The notes under the pieces were generated by a model, which saw only the letters and a program-made list of their open reading frames with translations, did not search any database and was not told the DNA's origin. DNA of 8,952 bases, taken from Actinomycetes bacterium. GTDB taxonomy: Bacteria > Actinomycetota > Thermoleophilia > Solirubrobacterales > Solirubrobacteraceae. The number at the start of each line of letters is the position of its first letter. Position 1 is the first letter of the stretch. This document shows positions 1 to 6,831 of the stretch, piece after piece. The stretch lies in contig JAEZDB010000162.1 of NCBI GenBank assembly GCA_023429855.1, positions 1 to 8,952 on the forward strand, read 5' to 3'. The translations under genes were made by a program, and so were the position numbers.

Positions 1-34
1 CGTTTGAACTGGCGGGCTTGGGCCAGTTCAAACG
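1..34. repeat. Perfect inverted repeat, 13-bp arms
   Basis: The arms CGTTTGAACTGGC (1-13) and GCCAGTTCAAACG (22-34) are exact reverse complements around an 8-base loop. The arms are much richer in A/T than the surroundings, so this is not a by-product of GC content. It may be the terminator of a gene to the left (no U-tract follows on the plus strand) or an operator for a dimeric repressor acting on the propeller gene that starts 86 bases downstream. The repeat could extend past the left edge, so its full length is unknown. Confidence 0.7.
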
Positions 35-38
35 CGAT

Positions 39-58
39 CCCGCCGCCGCGGCGGCGGG
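39..58. repeat. GC-only 20-bp perfect palindrome
   Basis: Positions 39-58 equal their own reverse complement and consist only of G and C, built from CCG/CGG triplets. Transcribed, they could fold into a hairpin of about 8 bp immediately after the 1-34 dyad. Simple GCC-type runs produce such palindromes easily in a genome this GC-rich, so a function is doubtful. It lies in the non-coding leader of the propeller gene. Apart from the two dyads and a ribosome binding site I see nothing else in 1-119. Confidence 0.4.
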
Positions 59-105
59 CGCGACGCATTTGGGGAGTACCCCGATGTGCGGGCGAGCGCC
101 GTGGC

Positions 106-111
106 GGAGAG
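106..111 (+). promoter_or_regulatory. Ribosome binding site of the propeller gene
   Basis: GGAGAG at 106-111 lies 8 bases before the ATG at 120. It decides the start: the open frame extends back to an ATG at 18 and another at 84, but those would put about 34 or 12 hydrophilic residues before what is otherwise a normal signal peptide. Confidence 0.6.
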
Positions 112-119
112 TGGCTGCC

Positions 120-1622
120 ATGCCCACAGCACCTCTCATTCGCACGCTCGCCGTCGCTGCTGCTCTTGCGCCGACGGCACTGCCAGGCGCGGCGCAGGCC
201 GATTCGATCTCGTTCCTGCGTGGCGGCAACCTCTGGGTCGCGTCGACCGACGGCGCCCAGCAGGTGCAGCTCACCACGACCGGCGGCTACAGCTACCAGT
301 CGCGCGCCGACGACGGATCGTTCATCGCCCTCAAGGGTCGCCAGCTGCACCGCCTCACCGCGACCGGTCAGCTCGTCGCCGAGTTCAACACCCCGGTGTC
401 GTTCGAAAGCCCGGCGGGCACGTCGTACTTCCGCGGGCCGTTCAAGCCGGAGATCAGCCCCGACGGCTCGAAGGTGGCCTACGAGTACTACCACCAGACG
501 ATCGGCATCCCAGGCTGCACGCCGACCTGGGAGTGCAACCGGCTGTCGGTCGGGATCGGCTACTCGTACCCCGATCGCAACACCTCCTGGGACGAGCCCG
601 GCCTCGGCCGCCAGTCGGGGTGGACGGACCCGTCGTGGATCGACAACGGCACGCTGCTGATGTCCGACAAGTCAGTTCGGCCGAACGCCGACGCGATCCT
701 CGACCGCCCAGGCGACGGCAACAACAAGATCGAAGACTGGTTCGAGGAGAACGACGCCGCCTGGTACCTGCGCGACGCCGAGATCTCGCGCCGGGGTGAC
801 GCCGCCGCGTTCGTGACGACGAAGCCGCGCGCGCAGGGCGATCCGAAGCTCTACCAACAGGACGACCAGGTCACGATCTTCCGCATGACCGGGCCAGCGC
901 CGGCCCCGGTGCAGCCCTGCTTCTCGTTCCGCAACGACGAGCGGGTGCTCGCCAGCCCGAGCTTCGCGCCGGACGGCCACGCGATCGCCTTCGAGTCGCA
1001 CGCCCGCCACGTGACCGATACGTCGGCGCCGGTGATCGAGGTGGGGCAGCTACCGAGCCAGGCGGCGGCGTGCACGTCGCCAGCTGAGGGCAGCGTCGAC
1101 CTGCTCGTCGACGCCACGAACCCCGACTGGTCGCCGGCTGGCGTGCCGACGCTGCCGACGAACCCCGACACCGGCAAAGGCGGTGGCACGCCCGACACCG
1201 GCAAGGGCGGTGGCACACCCGACACCGGCGAGGGCGGTACGACGCCAGACTCGGGCAAACCCGACAGCGGCAAAGGCGGGGGCGACGTGCCCGGCACGCA
1301 GGTCGTCACGAAGGGCGGCCTGACGCTCACCGTCGCGCCGGGCCCGGTGGCGCGAACGGTCAAGCGCGGACTCCGGCCGCAGATCGTCGTACCCGGAGCC
1401 GGCCGAGTCGAGCTCAAGGCCACCTACAAGGGGCGCACCGTCGCCGCGGGCAAGGCGACCGCGAAGCAGGCCGGAACGCTTACGCCGAAGCTCAAGTTCA
1501 CCAGCGCTGGAAAGCGTGCGCTGAAGCGGGCCAAGCACGCAGCGGTGACCGTCCGCTTTACGTTCCGGCCCAAGGGCGGCAAGGCCGTGCGCGGCAGCGC
1601 CAAGGTCACGCTCCGCGGCTGA
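120..1622 (+). CDS. Secreted TolB/PD40-like beta-propeller protein with Gly-rich linker and C-terminal Ig-like domain
   Basis: This is a 500-residue exported protein of unknown substrate. Residues 1-27 form a signal peptide with a hydrophobic Ala/Leu core and a likely signal peptidase I site AQA/DS. Residues about 30-340 contain PD40/TolB-like propeller motifs: an N-terminal FLRGGNLWVAS strand, ISPDGSKVAY near 112-121, FAPDGHAIAFES near 282-293 and a terminal WSP near 337-339. Residues 349-389 are a linker of PDTGKGGGT-type repeats. Residues about 398-500 are a Lys-rich beta-sandwich-like domain (GKRALKRAKHAAVTVRF), a type I associate with secreted Solirubrobacterales proteins. Four cysteines follow the signal peptide and could form disulfides outside the cell. 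There is no LPXTG motif or C-terminal membrane anchor, so it is probably free or bound non-covalently to the wall. It appears monocistronic, closed by the hairpin at 1644-1674. Fold assignment is moderately sure; function is unknown. Confidence 0.85.
   Translation: MPTAPLIRTLAVAAALAPTALPGAAQADSISFLRGGNLWVASTDGAQQVQLTTTGGYSYQSRADDGSFIALKGRQLHRLTATGQLVAEFNTPVSFESPAGTSYFRGPFKPEISPDGSKVAYEYYHQTIGIPGCTPTWECNRLSVGIGYSYPDRNTSWDEPGLGRQSGWTDPSWIDNGTLLMSDKSVRPNADAILDRPGDGNNKIEDWFEENDAAWYLRDAEISRRGDAAAFVTTKPRAQGDPKLYQQDDQVTIFRMTGPAPAPVQPCFSFRNDERVLASPSFAPDGHAIAFESHARHVTDTSAPVIEVGQLPSQAAACTSPAEGSVDLLVDATNPDWSPAGVPTLPTNPDTGKGGGTPDTGKGGGTPDTGEGGTTPDSGKPDSGKGGGDVPGTQVVTKGGLTLTVAPGPVARTVKRGLRPQIVVPGAGRVELKATYKGRTVAAGKATAKQAGTLTPKLKFTSAGKRALKRAKHAAVTVRFTFRPKGGKAVRGSAKVTLRG
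1164..1286 (+). repeat. Tandem 27-bp coding repeats (PDTGKGGGT units)
   Basis: There are three 27-bp units (1164-1190, 1191-1217, 1218-1244) encoding PDTGKGGGT, PDTGKGGGT and PDTGEGGTT. A shortened 15-bp PDSGK unit (1245-1259) and a final PDSGKGGGD unit (1260-1286) follow. The units differ mostly at synonymous positions and thus are not a recent duplication. They form a flexible Gly/Thr/Pro linker between the propeller and the C-terminal domain. In-frame repeats of this kind can vary in copy number between strains. Confidence 0.9.
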
Positions 1623-1643
1623 CCGCTGTGTGAGGCCGCACAA

Positions 1644-1674
1644 GGAGCCTCGGCGACCGCGTCGTCGAGGCTCC
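1644..1674 (+). terminator. Strong intergenic hairpin, probable terminator of the propeller gene
   Basis: The arms GGAGCCTCG (1644-1652) and CGAGGCTCC (1666-1674) pair perfectly. The inner bases GCGAC and GTCGT extend the stem to 14 bp, with one G-T pair and a 3-base loop. It begins 21 bases after the stop codon of the propeller gene. No T-tract follows on either strand, as is common for actinobacterial terminators. It could instead stabilise the 3' end of the mRNA. It also lies over the -35 region of the predicted fprA promoter. Confidence 0.6.
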
Positions 1675-1682
1675 GCGCGCAA

Positions 1683-1688
1683 TACCGT
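1683..1688 (+). promoter_or_regulatory. Predicted -10 element for leaderless fprA mRNA
   Basis: TACCGT at 1683-1688 fits the actinobacterial -10 pattern TANNNT. It sits exactly at -12 to -7 if transcription starts on the A of the fprA ATG at 1695. No Shine-Dalgarno sequence is visible before that ATG, which agrees with a leaderless transcript. There is no convincing -35 hexamer. The pattern is short, so a chance match is possible. Confidence 0.4.
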
Positions 1689-1694
1689 GTAGCC

Positions 1695-3101
1695 ATGCCC
1701 GGCACCACGGAGAGCCCCCTGCGCGTCGCGATCGTCGGAGCTGGACCCTCCGGCTTCTACGCCGCCGGCCACCTGCTCAAGAACAGGAACCACCCCGACC
1801 TCGCGGTCGAGGTCGACCTCTTCGACAAACTCCCCACGCCCTACGGCCTGGTGCGCGCCGGCGTCGCGCCCGACCACCCCAAGATCAAGTCGGTCACGCG
1901 CGTCTTCGACAAGACCGCCGCCGACCCGCGCTTCCGCTTCTACGGCGGCGTCGAGCTTGGCAAGGACATCACCCGCGACGACCTGCTCGCGCACTACCAC
2001 GCGGTGATCTACACCTTCGGCACTCAGGCCGACCGCCGCCTCTGGATCGACGGCGAGGACCTCCCGGGTTCGGTCTCGGCCACGGAGTTCGTCGCGTGGT
2101 ACAACGGCCACCCCGACGCCTCGGCCTTGGAGTTCGACCTCTCGGCGAAGCGCGCGGTCGTGATCGGCAACGGCAACGTCGCGATCGACGTGGCCCGCAT
2201 GCTGCTCCTCACGCGCGAGGAGCTCAGCGAGACCGACACGGCCGACCACGCGATCGACGCGATCGCCGGTGCGGGCATTGAGGAGGTCGTGATCTGCGGC
2301 CGCCGCGGCCCAGCGCAGTCGGCGTTCACGAACCCGGAGATCCTCGAGCTCGGCGAGCTGGAGGGCGTCGACGTGGTCGTCGACCCGGCCGACCTCGAGC
2401 TCGACGCCCACAGCGCGGCAGCCCTCGATCAGGCTGGTGAGGCGACCGCGCGCAAAAACGTCGAGATCCTGCGCGAGTACGCCGCCCGGCCCGGCACCGG
2501 CGCGGCGAAGCGCATCGTGTTTCGGTTCTTCTCGAGCCCGCAGCGGATCGAGGGCGATGGCAAGGTCGACCGCATCGTGCTCGAACGCAACGAGCTCGTC
2601 GCCGAAGGCGGCCAGATGCGCGCCAAGGCCACAGGCGAAACGGAGACGCTCGACGCGGGCCTCGTGTTCCGCGCGGTCGGCTACAAGGGCGTCGAGCTTG
2701 CGGGCATTCCGTTCGAGGACCGCTCGGGCCTGATCCGCAACGAGGCCGGCCGCGTCACCGACGAAGCCGGCGCTCACCTGCACGGCGAATACACCGCGGG
2801 CTGGATCAAGCGCGGTCCGTCGGGCGTGATCGGGACGAACAAGAAGTGCGCGACCGATACGATCAACGAGCTGCTGCACGACCTGACGACGGGGCACCTC
2901 AATACCCCGGTCGACCCGGACCCCGCGGCGATCGACGCGTTCGTCCGCGAGCGTGTGTCTGGCTTCGTCGACTGGGCGGGTTGGCAGGCGATCGACGCTG
3001 CTGAGACTGCCGCGGGCGAACCGCAGGGCCGTCCGCGTGTGAAGCTCGTGACCTACGAAGGCCTGTTCGAAGCTGCCGCCGGGGCGGGCACCGCGGCGTA
3101 G
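1695..3101 (+). CDS. fprA: Ferredoxin/adrenodoxin-type NADP+ reductase (FprA family)
   Basis: This is a cytoplasmic FAD flavoenzyme that moves electrons between NADPH and ferredoxins, which can feed P450s or other iron-sulfur partners. The 468 residues match the usual length (mycobacterial FprA is about 456). The FAD-binding GAGPSG is at 15-20, followed by the family signature DKLPTPYGLVRAGVAPDHPK near 44-63. The second Rossmann motif GNGNVA is at 158-163. GRRGPAQSAFT at 202-212 carries the paired arginines that in this family bind the 2'-phosphate of NADP. GWIKRGPSG at 369-377 is the C-terminal FAD/nicotinamide-site signature. All key motifs are present, so it should be active. The ATG at 1695 is chosen because the GxGxxG motif follows at the normal distance and no upstream start exists. 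No ferredoxin or P450 gene is adjacent, so its partner is encoded elsewhere. It is probably transcribed alone. Confidence 0.95.
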   Translation: MPGTTESPLRVAIVGAGPSGFYAAGHLLKNRNHPDLAVEVDLFDKLPTPYGLVRAGVAPDHPKIKSVTRVFDKTAADPRFRFYGGVELGKDITRDDLLAHYHAVIYTFGTQADRRLWIDGEDLPGSVSATEFVAWYNGHPDASALEFDLSAKRAVVIGNGNVAIDVARMLLLTREELSETDTADHAIDAIAGAGIEEVVICGRRGPAQSAFTNPEILELGELEGVDVVVDPADLELDAHSAAALDQAGEATARKNVEILREYAARPGTGAAKRIVFRFFSSPQRIEGDGKVDRIVLERNELVAEGGQMRAKATGETETLDAGLVFRAVGYKGVELAGIPFEDRSGLIRNEAGRVTDEAGAHLHGEYTAGWIKRGPSGVIGTNKKCATDTINELLHDLTTGHLNTPVDPDPAAIDAFVRERVSGFVDWAGWQAIDAAETAAGEPQGRPRVKLVTYEGLFEAAAGAGTAA

Positions 3102-3108
3102 CCGCACA

Positions 3109-3122
3109 CGGCCGCCGGGCCG
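3109..3122. terminator. Small GC hairpin between convergent genes
   Basis: The 27-bp gap (3102-3128) between the stop codons of fprA and the metallohydrolase gene contains CGGCC (3109-3113) and GGCCG (3118-3122) around a 4-base loop. An alternative pairing uses GGCCG at 3110-3114 with CGGCC at 3125-3129. The site is right for a shared bidirectional terminator, but the stems are short, GC-only and lack a T-tract. Confidence 0.25.
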
Positions 3123-3128
3123 CTCGGC

Positions 3129-3884
3129 CTACTTGGGCGGGTCGAGCAGGATCCGCTCGCCGACCGTCAGCTCGACGACCTCGGTGCCGGGCGACTGGGC
3201 CGACACCCCGCGGCGGAACTCGGCCGCCGGTTCGGTCAGCAGGTGGCGGTGCGTGACCTGCAGGCCGGCCGGCAGGTAGGTGCCCCAGTGGATCGGGACC
3301 GCGAAGTCTGGCGCGATCCGCGCGACGGCCTGCGCCGCCCGCTCAGGGTCGAGGTGGCCCGGCCCGAGCGACGGCCCCCAGCCCCAGATCGGCACGAGCG
3401 CCAAGGCGACGTCGCCGTGCAGCTCGTCCATCACCGGGTGCAGGTCGGTGTCGCCGGGAAACCAGACGGCCTGCTCGTCGCCGACGAGGAACCCCGCCGC
3501 CGCACCTGGCTTCGACCACGGCGCGCGCCGATCGTCGTGGTCCACGGGAAACGCGCGGATCGTCGCGCCCGCGATCTGCACCTCGTCACCGATCTCGACC
3601 TCGATGACCGGGCGGCCGAGCTTGTGGACCGCCTTGTCGATGCCGGCGGGCACGATGATCGGCACGTCCGTCGGGATGCGGTTCAGGGTGCCCACGTCGA
3701 AGTGGTCGCGGTGGGCGTGCGAGAGCAGGATGCCGTCGAGGTGCTCGGGGACCGGCGGCGTAGGGGCGTAGCGCCACAGGTGGCCGATCACCTTGCGCAG
3801 CACGGGGTCGGTGAGGAGCGTGGCACCGCCCGTCTCGATGGCGACCGTGGCGTGTCCGAGCCAGGTGACGGCCGTGAAGCTCAC
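3129..3884 (-). CDS. Metallo-beta-lactamase-fold hydrolase, UlaG / NAPE-PLD-like
   Basis: This is a 251-residue soluble metal-dependent hydrolase of the branch that includes UlaG and N-acylphosphatidylethanolamine phospholipase D. The start (WLGHATVAIETGG, then LLTDPVL) is typical of that branch. The metal-binding HAHRDH is at 56-61. Further likely ligands or active-site residues are H116, D145 in PGDTD, H177 in GHLDP and H199 in HWGTY. No signal peptide is present, so it acts in the cytoplasm. It is the last gene of the minus-strand operon. It starts with GTG at 3884, inside the GTGA that also contains the TGA of the phosphodiesterase gene, so translation is probably coupled; GAGG lies about 10 bases upstream. 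A phosphodiester or lactone-like substrate is plausible from the family, but nothing in the sequence settles which. The fold is near certain; the substrate is unknown. Confidence 0.9.
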   Translation of the reverse strand: MSFTAVTWLGHATVAIETGGATLLTDPVLRKVIGHLWRYAPTPPVPEHLDGILLSHAHRDHFDVGTLNRIPTDVPIIVPAGIDKAVHKLGRPVIEVEIGDEVQIAGATIRAFPVDHDDRRAPWSKPGAAAGFLVGDEQAVWFPGDTDLHPVMDELHGDVALALVPIWGWGPSLGPGHLDPERAAQAVARIAPDFAVPIHWGTYLPAGLQVTHRHLLTEPAAEFRRGVSAQSPGTEVVELTVGERILLDPPK

Positions 3885-5917
3885 TTCGCGAACGCCTCGT
3901 GGCCGAGGTCGGCCAGCCAGCCGCGAAACACCTGGTGCACGTCGCCGGCGCCGACCACGTCGGCTGGCATGTCGAGGCCGTCGGGGGCGAGGACGAACGG
4001 GAAGGTCTGCTCGCCGCCCATGCCGCCGTGCGATCCGACGAGCTCCTCAAACGCCGCGACCTCGTCGGTCTCCGGCCAGTAGGTGCTGTTGAGGACGAGG
4101 TCGGGGCAGCGCGGGAAGCTGTCGTGGCGGGCCACGTGTGCGGCGGCATTGGGCCCGAACGGCAGCAGCGGATCCTCGCCCTCGACCTCGCCGGTGGCCA
4201 ACACGTGACAACCGTTTGCCCCGAGTACGACCGCGCCATCGGCCGCCGAGCGGACGAGCACGAACCCGACACCCGGGTGGCTCGTGAGCGAGGGGAGCAG
4301 GTTCGGCCAGCGCCGCTCCATCTCCTCGAACGTCACGCGGCCGGGGAGCCGCGGGAACGAGACGATGCCCAGGCAGCCGGAGGCCATGACGCTCACCTCG
4401 GGCAGCTCGTCAGCGGGGCGCGCCTCGGGCACGCTGCCCTCCTGCAGCGCGACGGCGCCGTCGACGGTCTTGTTCTTCGTCGCGCCCCGGACGGCCCGCG
4501 ACGTGAGCCCCGACCCGCGCGACGCCTCGGTGAGCGCGGCGCCGAGCGTCGAGGGGGCCTCGTCGGAGACCGGCTCTAGCTCGGCCTGGGTATCGGCGTC
4601 GCCACAGGCGTCGAGCACCACGCGCTCGAGCGTGACGCCGTAGCGCTGGAGGAAGGTCGCGCCCTGCGACTGGCCGTGGTCGGCGAGGACGACGACCTTG
4701 TAGGGCCGCGGCGCGTGCTCAGCAGCCTTGGCGACGCGTGCGATCTCGCGGTCGAGCTTGCGCAGCGTGGCGAGCGTCTCCGGGCGCTCGACGCCGCTGT
4801 GGTGCGCGACTTCGTCGTAGGCCAGGAACGTCGTGTAGATCGCGGGGCGGCCGGCGGCGACGTCGTCGAGCACCGCGCTGATCTGCAGGTCGAGCTGCAC
4901 GACGCAGGCCCAGGCGCGCATCACCGCGTACTCCCAGCCGCGGTGGATGCTCGGCTGCACGTCGGCGCGCCGTGCCCGGCCGGCTGACCAACGCTCGCCG
5001 GTGATCTCGCAGATCGAGAGCAGGAGGGTACGGGCGACGTTGAACGGGCTCGAGAAGTACGACGCGTAGTCGGCGCCGAGCTTGCCGCGGCGCACGTCGA
5101 GCACCGTGCTCATCGTGAGCAGCGAATGCTTCGCGTCGCCCGAGAGGATGTTGGCCCGGCTCGCTCCGTGCTCGTGCAGCAGGCCCTTGCCGTCGGAGAT
5201 CCGCGACTCGAGCAGCGCGGCGTCCTTCGGCTTGTTCGTCACGATCGGCTGGCCCCTGTCTTTCTCCCACCAGCGGAACGCCGGCATGTCGAAGTTGCTG
5301 CCGTGGAGCAGGCCCGCCTGGCAGGCGCCCGTCTGCGACGACCAGTCGGTCTCCCAACGCACGAGGTGGTGGCTGCCCTGCGCCACCCACGAGGCGAGGG
5401 CCGGTGCGTTGCCGTCGCGCATCGCCCGGCGCAGCACGTCGTAGGCGAGGCCGTCGATCTCCAAGAACAAGATCCCGGGCACGTCGATCGGCACGCCACC
5501 GGTCTCCAGCTCCGTCCGCTTGCCGGCGATGCGCGCGCGGTGCCGCCGCAGGCGCTCGTCCTGATCGATCGACAGCGCTGAGCTGACGATCGTCGTGACG
5601 GCCGTGAGGATCAGGATCGTCCCGATGGCGCCCCAGATGCCGTGGATCTCGAAGCCCGGCGTCGTGGCGGCCGCGAGCAGGAAGAGCCCGCCGTTGAGGA
5701 TGAGCGCGCCGAAGCCGAGAGTCAGGACCGTGAGCGGGAGCGCGACTCGCACGATCAGCGGCCAGAGGAGCGTGTTGAGGATCGCGACGAGCAGCGCGGC
5801 TGCGGTCGCCGCCAGCCAAGAGTCGACGTCGACGCCGGGCAGCAGGGCGCCAGCGAGGACGATGCCGAGGGCGTTGGCGAACAGCAAGGCGATGAACGAG
5901 GCGACGCGGTGTTTCAT
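3881..5917 (-). CDS. Holin-4-like membrane domain fused to an alkaline-phosphatase-superfamily phosphodiesterase
   Basis: This 678-residue protein has two parts. Residues 1-116 form four membrane segments (about 5-25, 33-56, 57-85, 93-116) resembling the 'phage holin 4 superfamily'/YvlD membrane domain, including NTLLWPLI, LTLGFGALILN and PGFEIHGIW. Despite the name, nothing here indicates lysis. A basic linker (120-135) leads to a nucleotide pyrophosphatase/phosphodiesterase-like domain from about 146. All expected two-metal residues are visible: D155 (EIDG), nucleophile T196 (SSQTG), D368 and H372 (AYDEVAHHSG), D413-H414 (ADHGQ) and H630 (GSHGGMGG). The long stretch between 414 and 630 holds a conserved-looking block from 514 on. 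The predicted reaction is hydrolysis of a phosphomonoester or phosphodiester. The positive-inside rule (MKHR at the start, RLRRHR after segment four) places the catalytic domain in the cytoplasm. The ATG at 5917 overlaps the upstream stop as ATGA. Domain calls are firm; substrate is unknown. Confidence 0.9.
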   Translation of the reverse strand: MKHRVASFIALLFANALGIVLAGALLPGVDVDSWLAATAAALLVAILNTLLWPLIVRVALPLTVLTLGFGALILNGGLFLLAAATTPGFEIHGIWGAIGTILILTAVTTIVSSALSIDQDERLRRHRARIAGKRTELETGGVPIDVPGILFLEIDGLAYDVLRRAMRDGNAPALASWVAQGSHHLVRWETDWSSQTGACQAGLLHGSNFDMPAFRWWEKDRGQPIVTNKPKDAALLESRISDGKGLLHEHGASRANILSGDAKHSLLTMSTVLDVRRGKLGADYASYFSSPFNVARTLLLSICEITGERWSAGRARRADVQPSIHRGWEYAVMRAWACVVQLDLQISAVLDDVAAGRPAIYTTFLAYDEVAHHSGVERPETLATLRKLDREIARVAKAAEHAPRPYKVVVLADHGQSQGATFLQRYGVTLERVVLDACGDADTQAELEPVSDEAPSTLGAALTEASRGSGLTSRAVRGATKNKTVDGAVALQEGSVPEARPADELPEVSVMASGCLGIVSFPRLPGRVTFEEMERRWPNLLPSLTSHPGVGFVLVRSAADGAVVLGANGCHVLATGEVEGEDPLLPFGPNAAAHVARHDSFPRCPDLVLNSTYWPETDEVAAFEELVGSHGGMGGEQTFPFVLAPDGLDMPADVVGAGDVHQVFRGWLADLGHEAFAK

Positions 5918-6831
5918 GTGGGCTCGGGCGTTCGGGCAGCGGGCGGGGTGAGGTTGGCGGCCTTCGTGACCGGCGGCGCGAAACCGAGGTGCTCGGAGAG
6001 CACCGCGCCGGCGACGGCGGTCGACGCCAGCGTGAGCCCGGCGACGACGAGCCAGGAGACGAACGCGAAGGCGACGCCGATCAGGCCGTACTGCTCAGCC
6101 GACTCGGCGACCGTCCGCGGGAGCCAGAGAGTGGAGAAGACGCTCAGTGCCGTCATCGCGATGCCGCCGAGCAGCCCGGCCGGAATCGCTTGCGCGCGGG
6201 AGATGCGCCGCGCCGTGAGGATGAAGGGCGTCAGCCCCCAGACGATCGACGACAGCGCGATCGCCACGATCAACGCGGCCAAGCCGTCGGCAAACGACCG
6301 GATCACCGGGTTGACCGAGGTCGACACCGCGAGCATCGCGATCCACAGCAGGCCCCAGGGCGTGCCACGCAGTCCGAGCGCCGGCAAGCCGTAGGCGTTC
6401 TCGTAGAGCCGCTGCAGGGTGCGCGTGAACGACAGCGTCGCGAGAACCAGCAGGACCGCGCCGAAGACCGACACCGACTGCGTCGCGACGGTCGACGGCG
6501 GCTGGAAGGCCTCGCGCATCGCGGCGGCCGAGTCGCCGCTGAGCTGAAAGCGCGTGATGACCGTCTCGGCGAAGTCGCGGCCCTCCTTGCGCGGCGCAAC
6601 TGCCGCGAACAGCATCAGCAGCGGGACGACCGCCGTGAACGCCTGGGCACCGAGGGCCACGCCGCGGTCGACCATCTGCACGTCGACGATCCGGCGCAGG
6701 AGGTCGGTCCAGTAGGTCCAGACGGGCTCGGTGACGCCCGTGACGCGGTCGTGCGTGCGCCGTCGCAGGCGCGCCGTGCGCGAAAGCTCCTGTCGCTCGG
6801 CGACCACGCGCCAATACTGGCAGGACGCCAC
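5914..6831 (-). CDS. YihY/BrkB-family inner-membrane protein
   Basis: This is a 305-residue polytopic membrane protein of the YihY/virulence factor BrkB (UPF0761) family, whose molecular function is not established. After a basic, soluble N-terminus (1-45) comes the family opening DRGVALGAQAFTAVVPLLMLF (55-75, first membrane segment). Further hydrophobic segments lie near 120-135, 160-175, 183-206, 214-236 and 247-279. The last contains the typical YGLIGVAFAFVSWL. The TLSFTRTLQRLYENAYGLP stretch (132-150) also fits the family. The tail is Pro/Ala-rich. The start used is GTG at 6831, directly after an in-frame TGA, with GAGGG a few bases upstream; GTG at codon 9 is a less supported alternative. 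It is the first gene of the operon, and its TGA overlaps the ATG of the phosphodiesterase gene. Family assignment is sure; transport or other activity is not. Confidence 0.9.
   Translation of the reverse strand: MASCQYWRVVAERQELSRTARLRRRTHDRVTGVTEPVWTYWTDLLRRIVDVQMVDRGVALGAQAFTAVVPLLMLFAAVAPRKEGRDFAETVITRFQLSGDSAAAMREAFQPPSTVATQSVSVFGAVLLVLATLSFTRTLQRLYENAYGLPALGLRGTPWGLLWIAMLAVSTSVNPVIRSFADGLAALIVAIALSSIVWGLTPFILTARRISRAQAIPAGLLGGIAMTALSVFSTLWLPRTVAESAEQYGLIGVAFAFVSWLVVAGLTLASTAVAGAVLSEHLGFAPPVTKAANLTPPAARTPEPT

Noticed and set aside
18..119. N-terminal extension of the propeller gene from an ATG at 18 or 84
   Set aside because: The ATG at 120 has GGAGAG 8 bases upstream and begins a normal signal peptide. 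The extension is encoded by the palindromic leader and would bury that signal peptide.
1627..1642. TGTG-N8-CACA motif as a CRP-like operator after the propeller gene
   Set aside because: The half-sites lack the TGTGA/TCACA form, and the site follows a stop codon just before a terminator-like hairpin rather than a promoter.
1050..3107. A 685-codon open frame on the minus strand opposite fprA and the end of the propeller gene, longer than fprA itself
   Set aside because: It covers a clear fprA with all family motifs. The translated product is a monotonous Arg/Val/Asp/Ala sequence with no recognisable domain, as expected from antisense frames in very GC-rich DNA.
3881..5917. A phage lysis or prophage origin, suggested by the holin-like domain
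   Set aside because: The holin-4-like domain is a general bacterial membrane domain. No endolysin, integrase, phage structural gene or attachment site is nearby, and base composition matches the neighbours.
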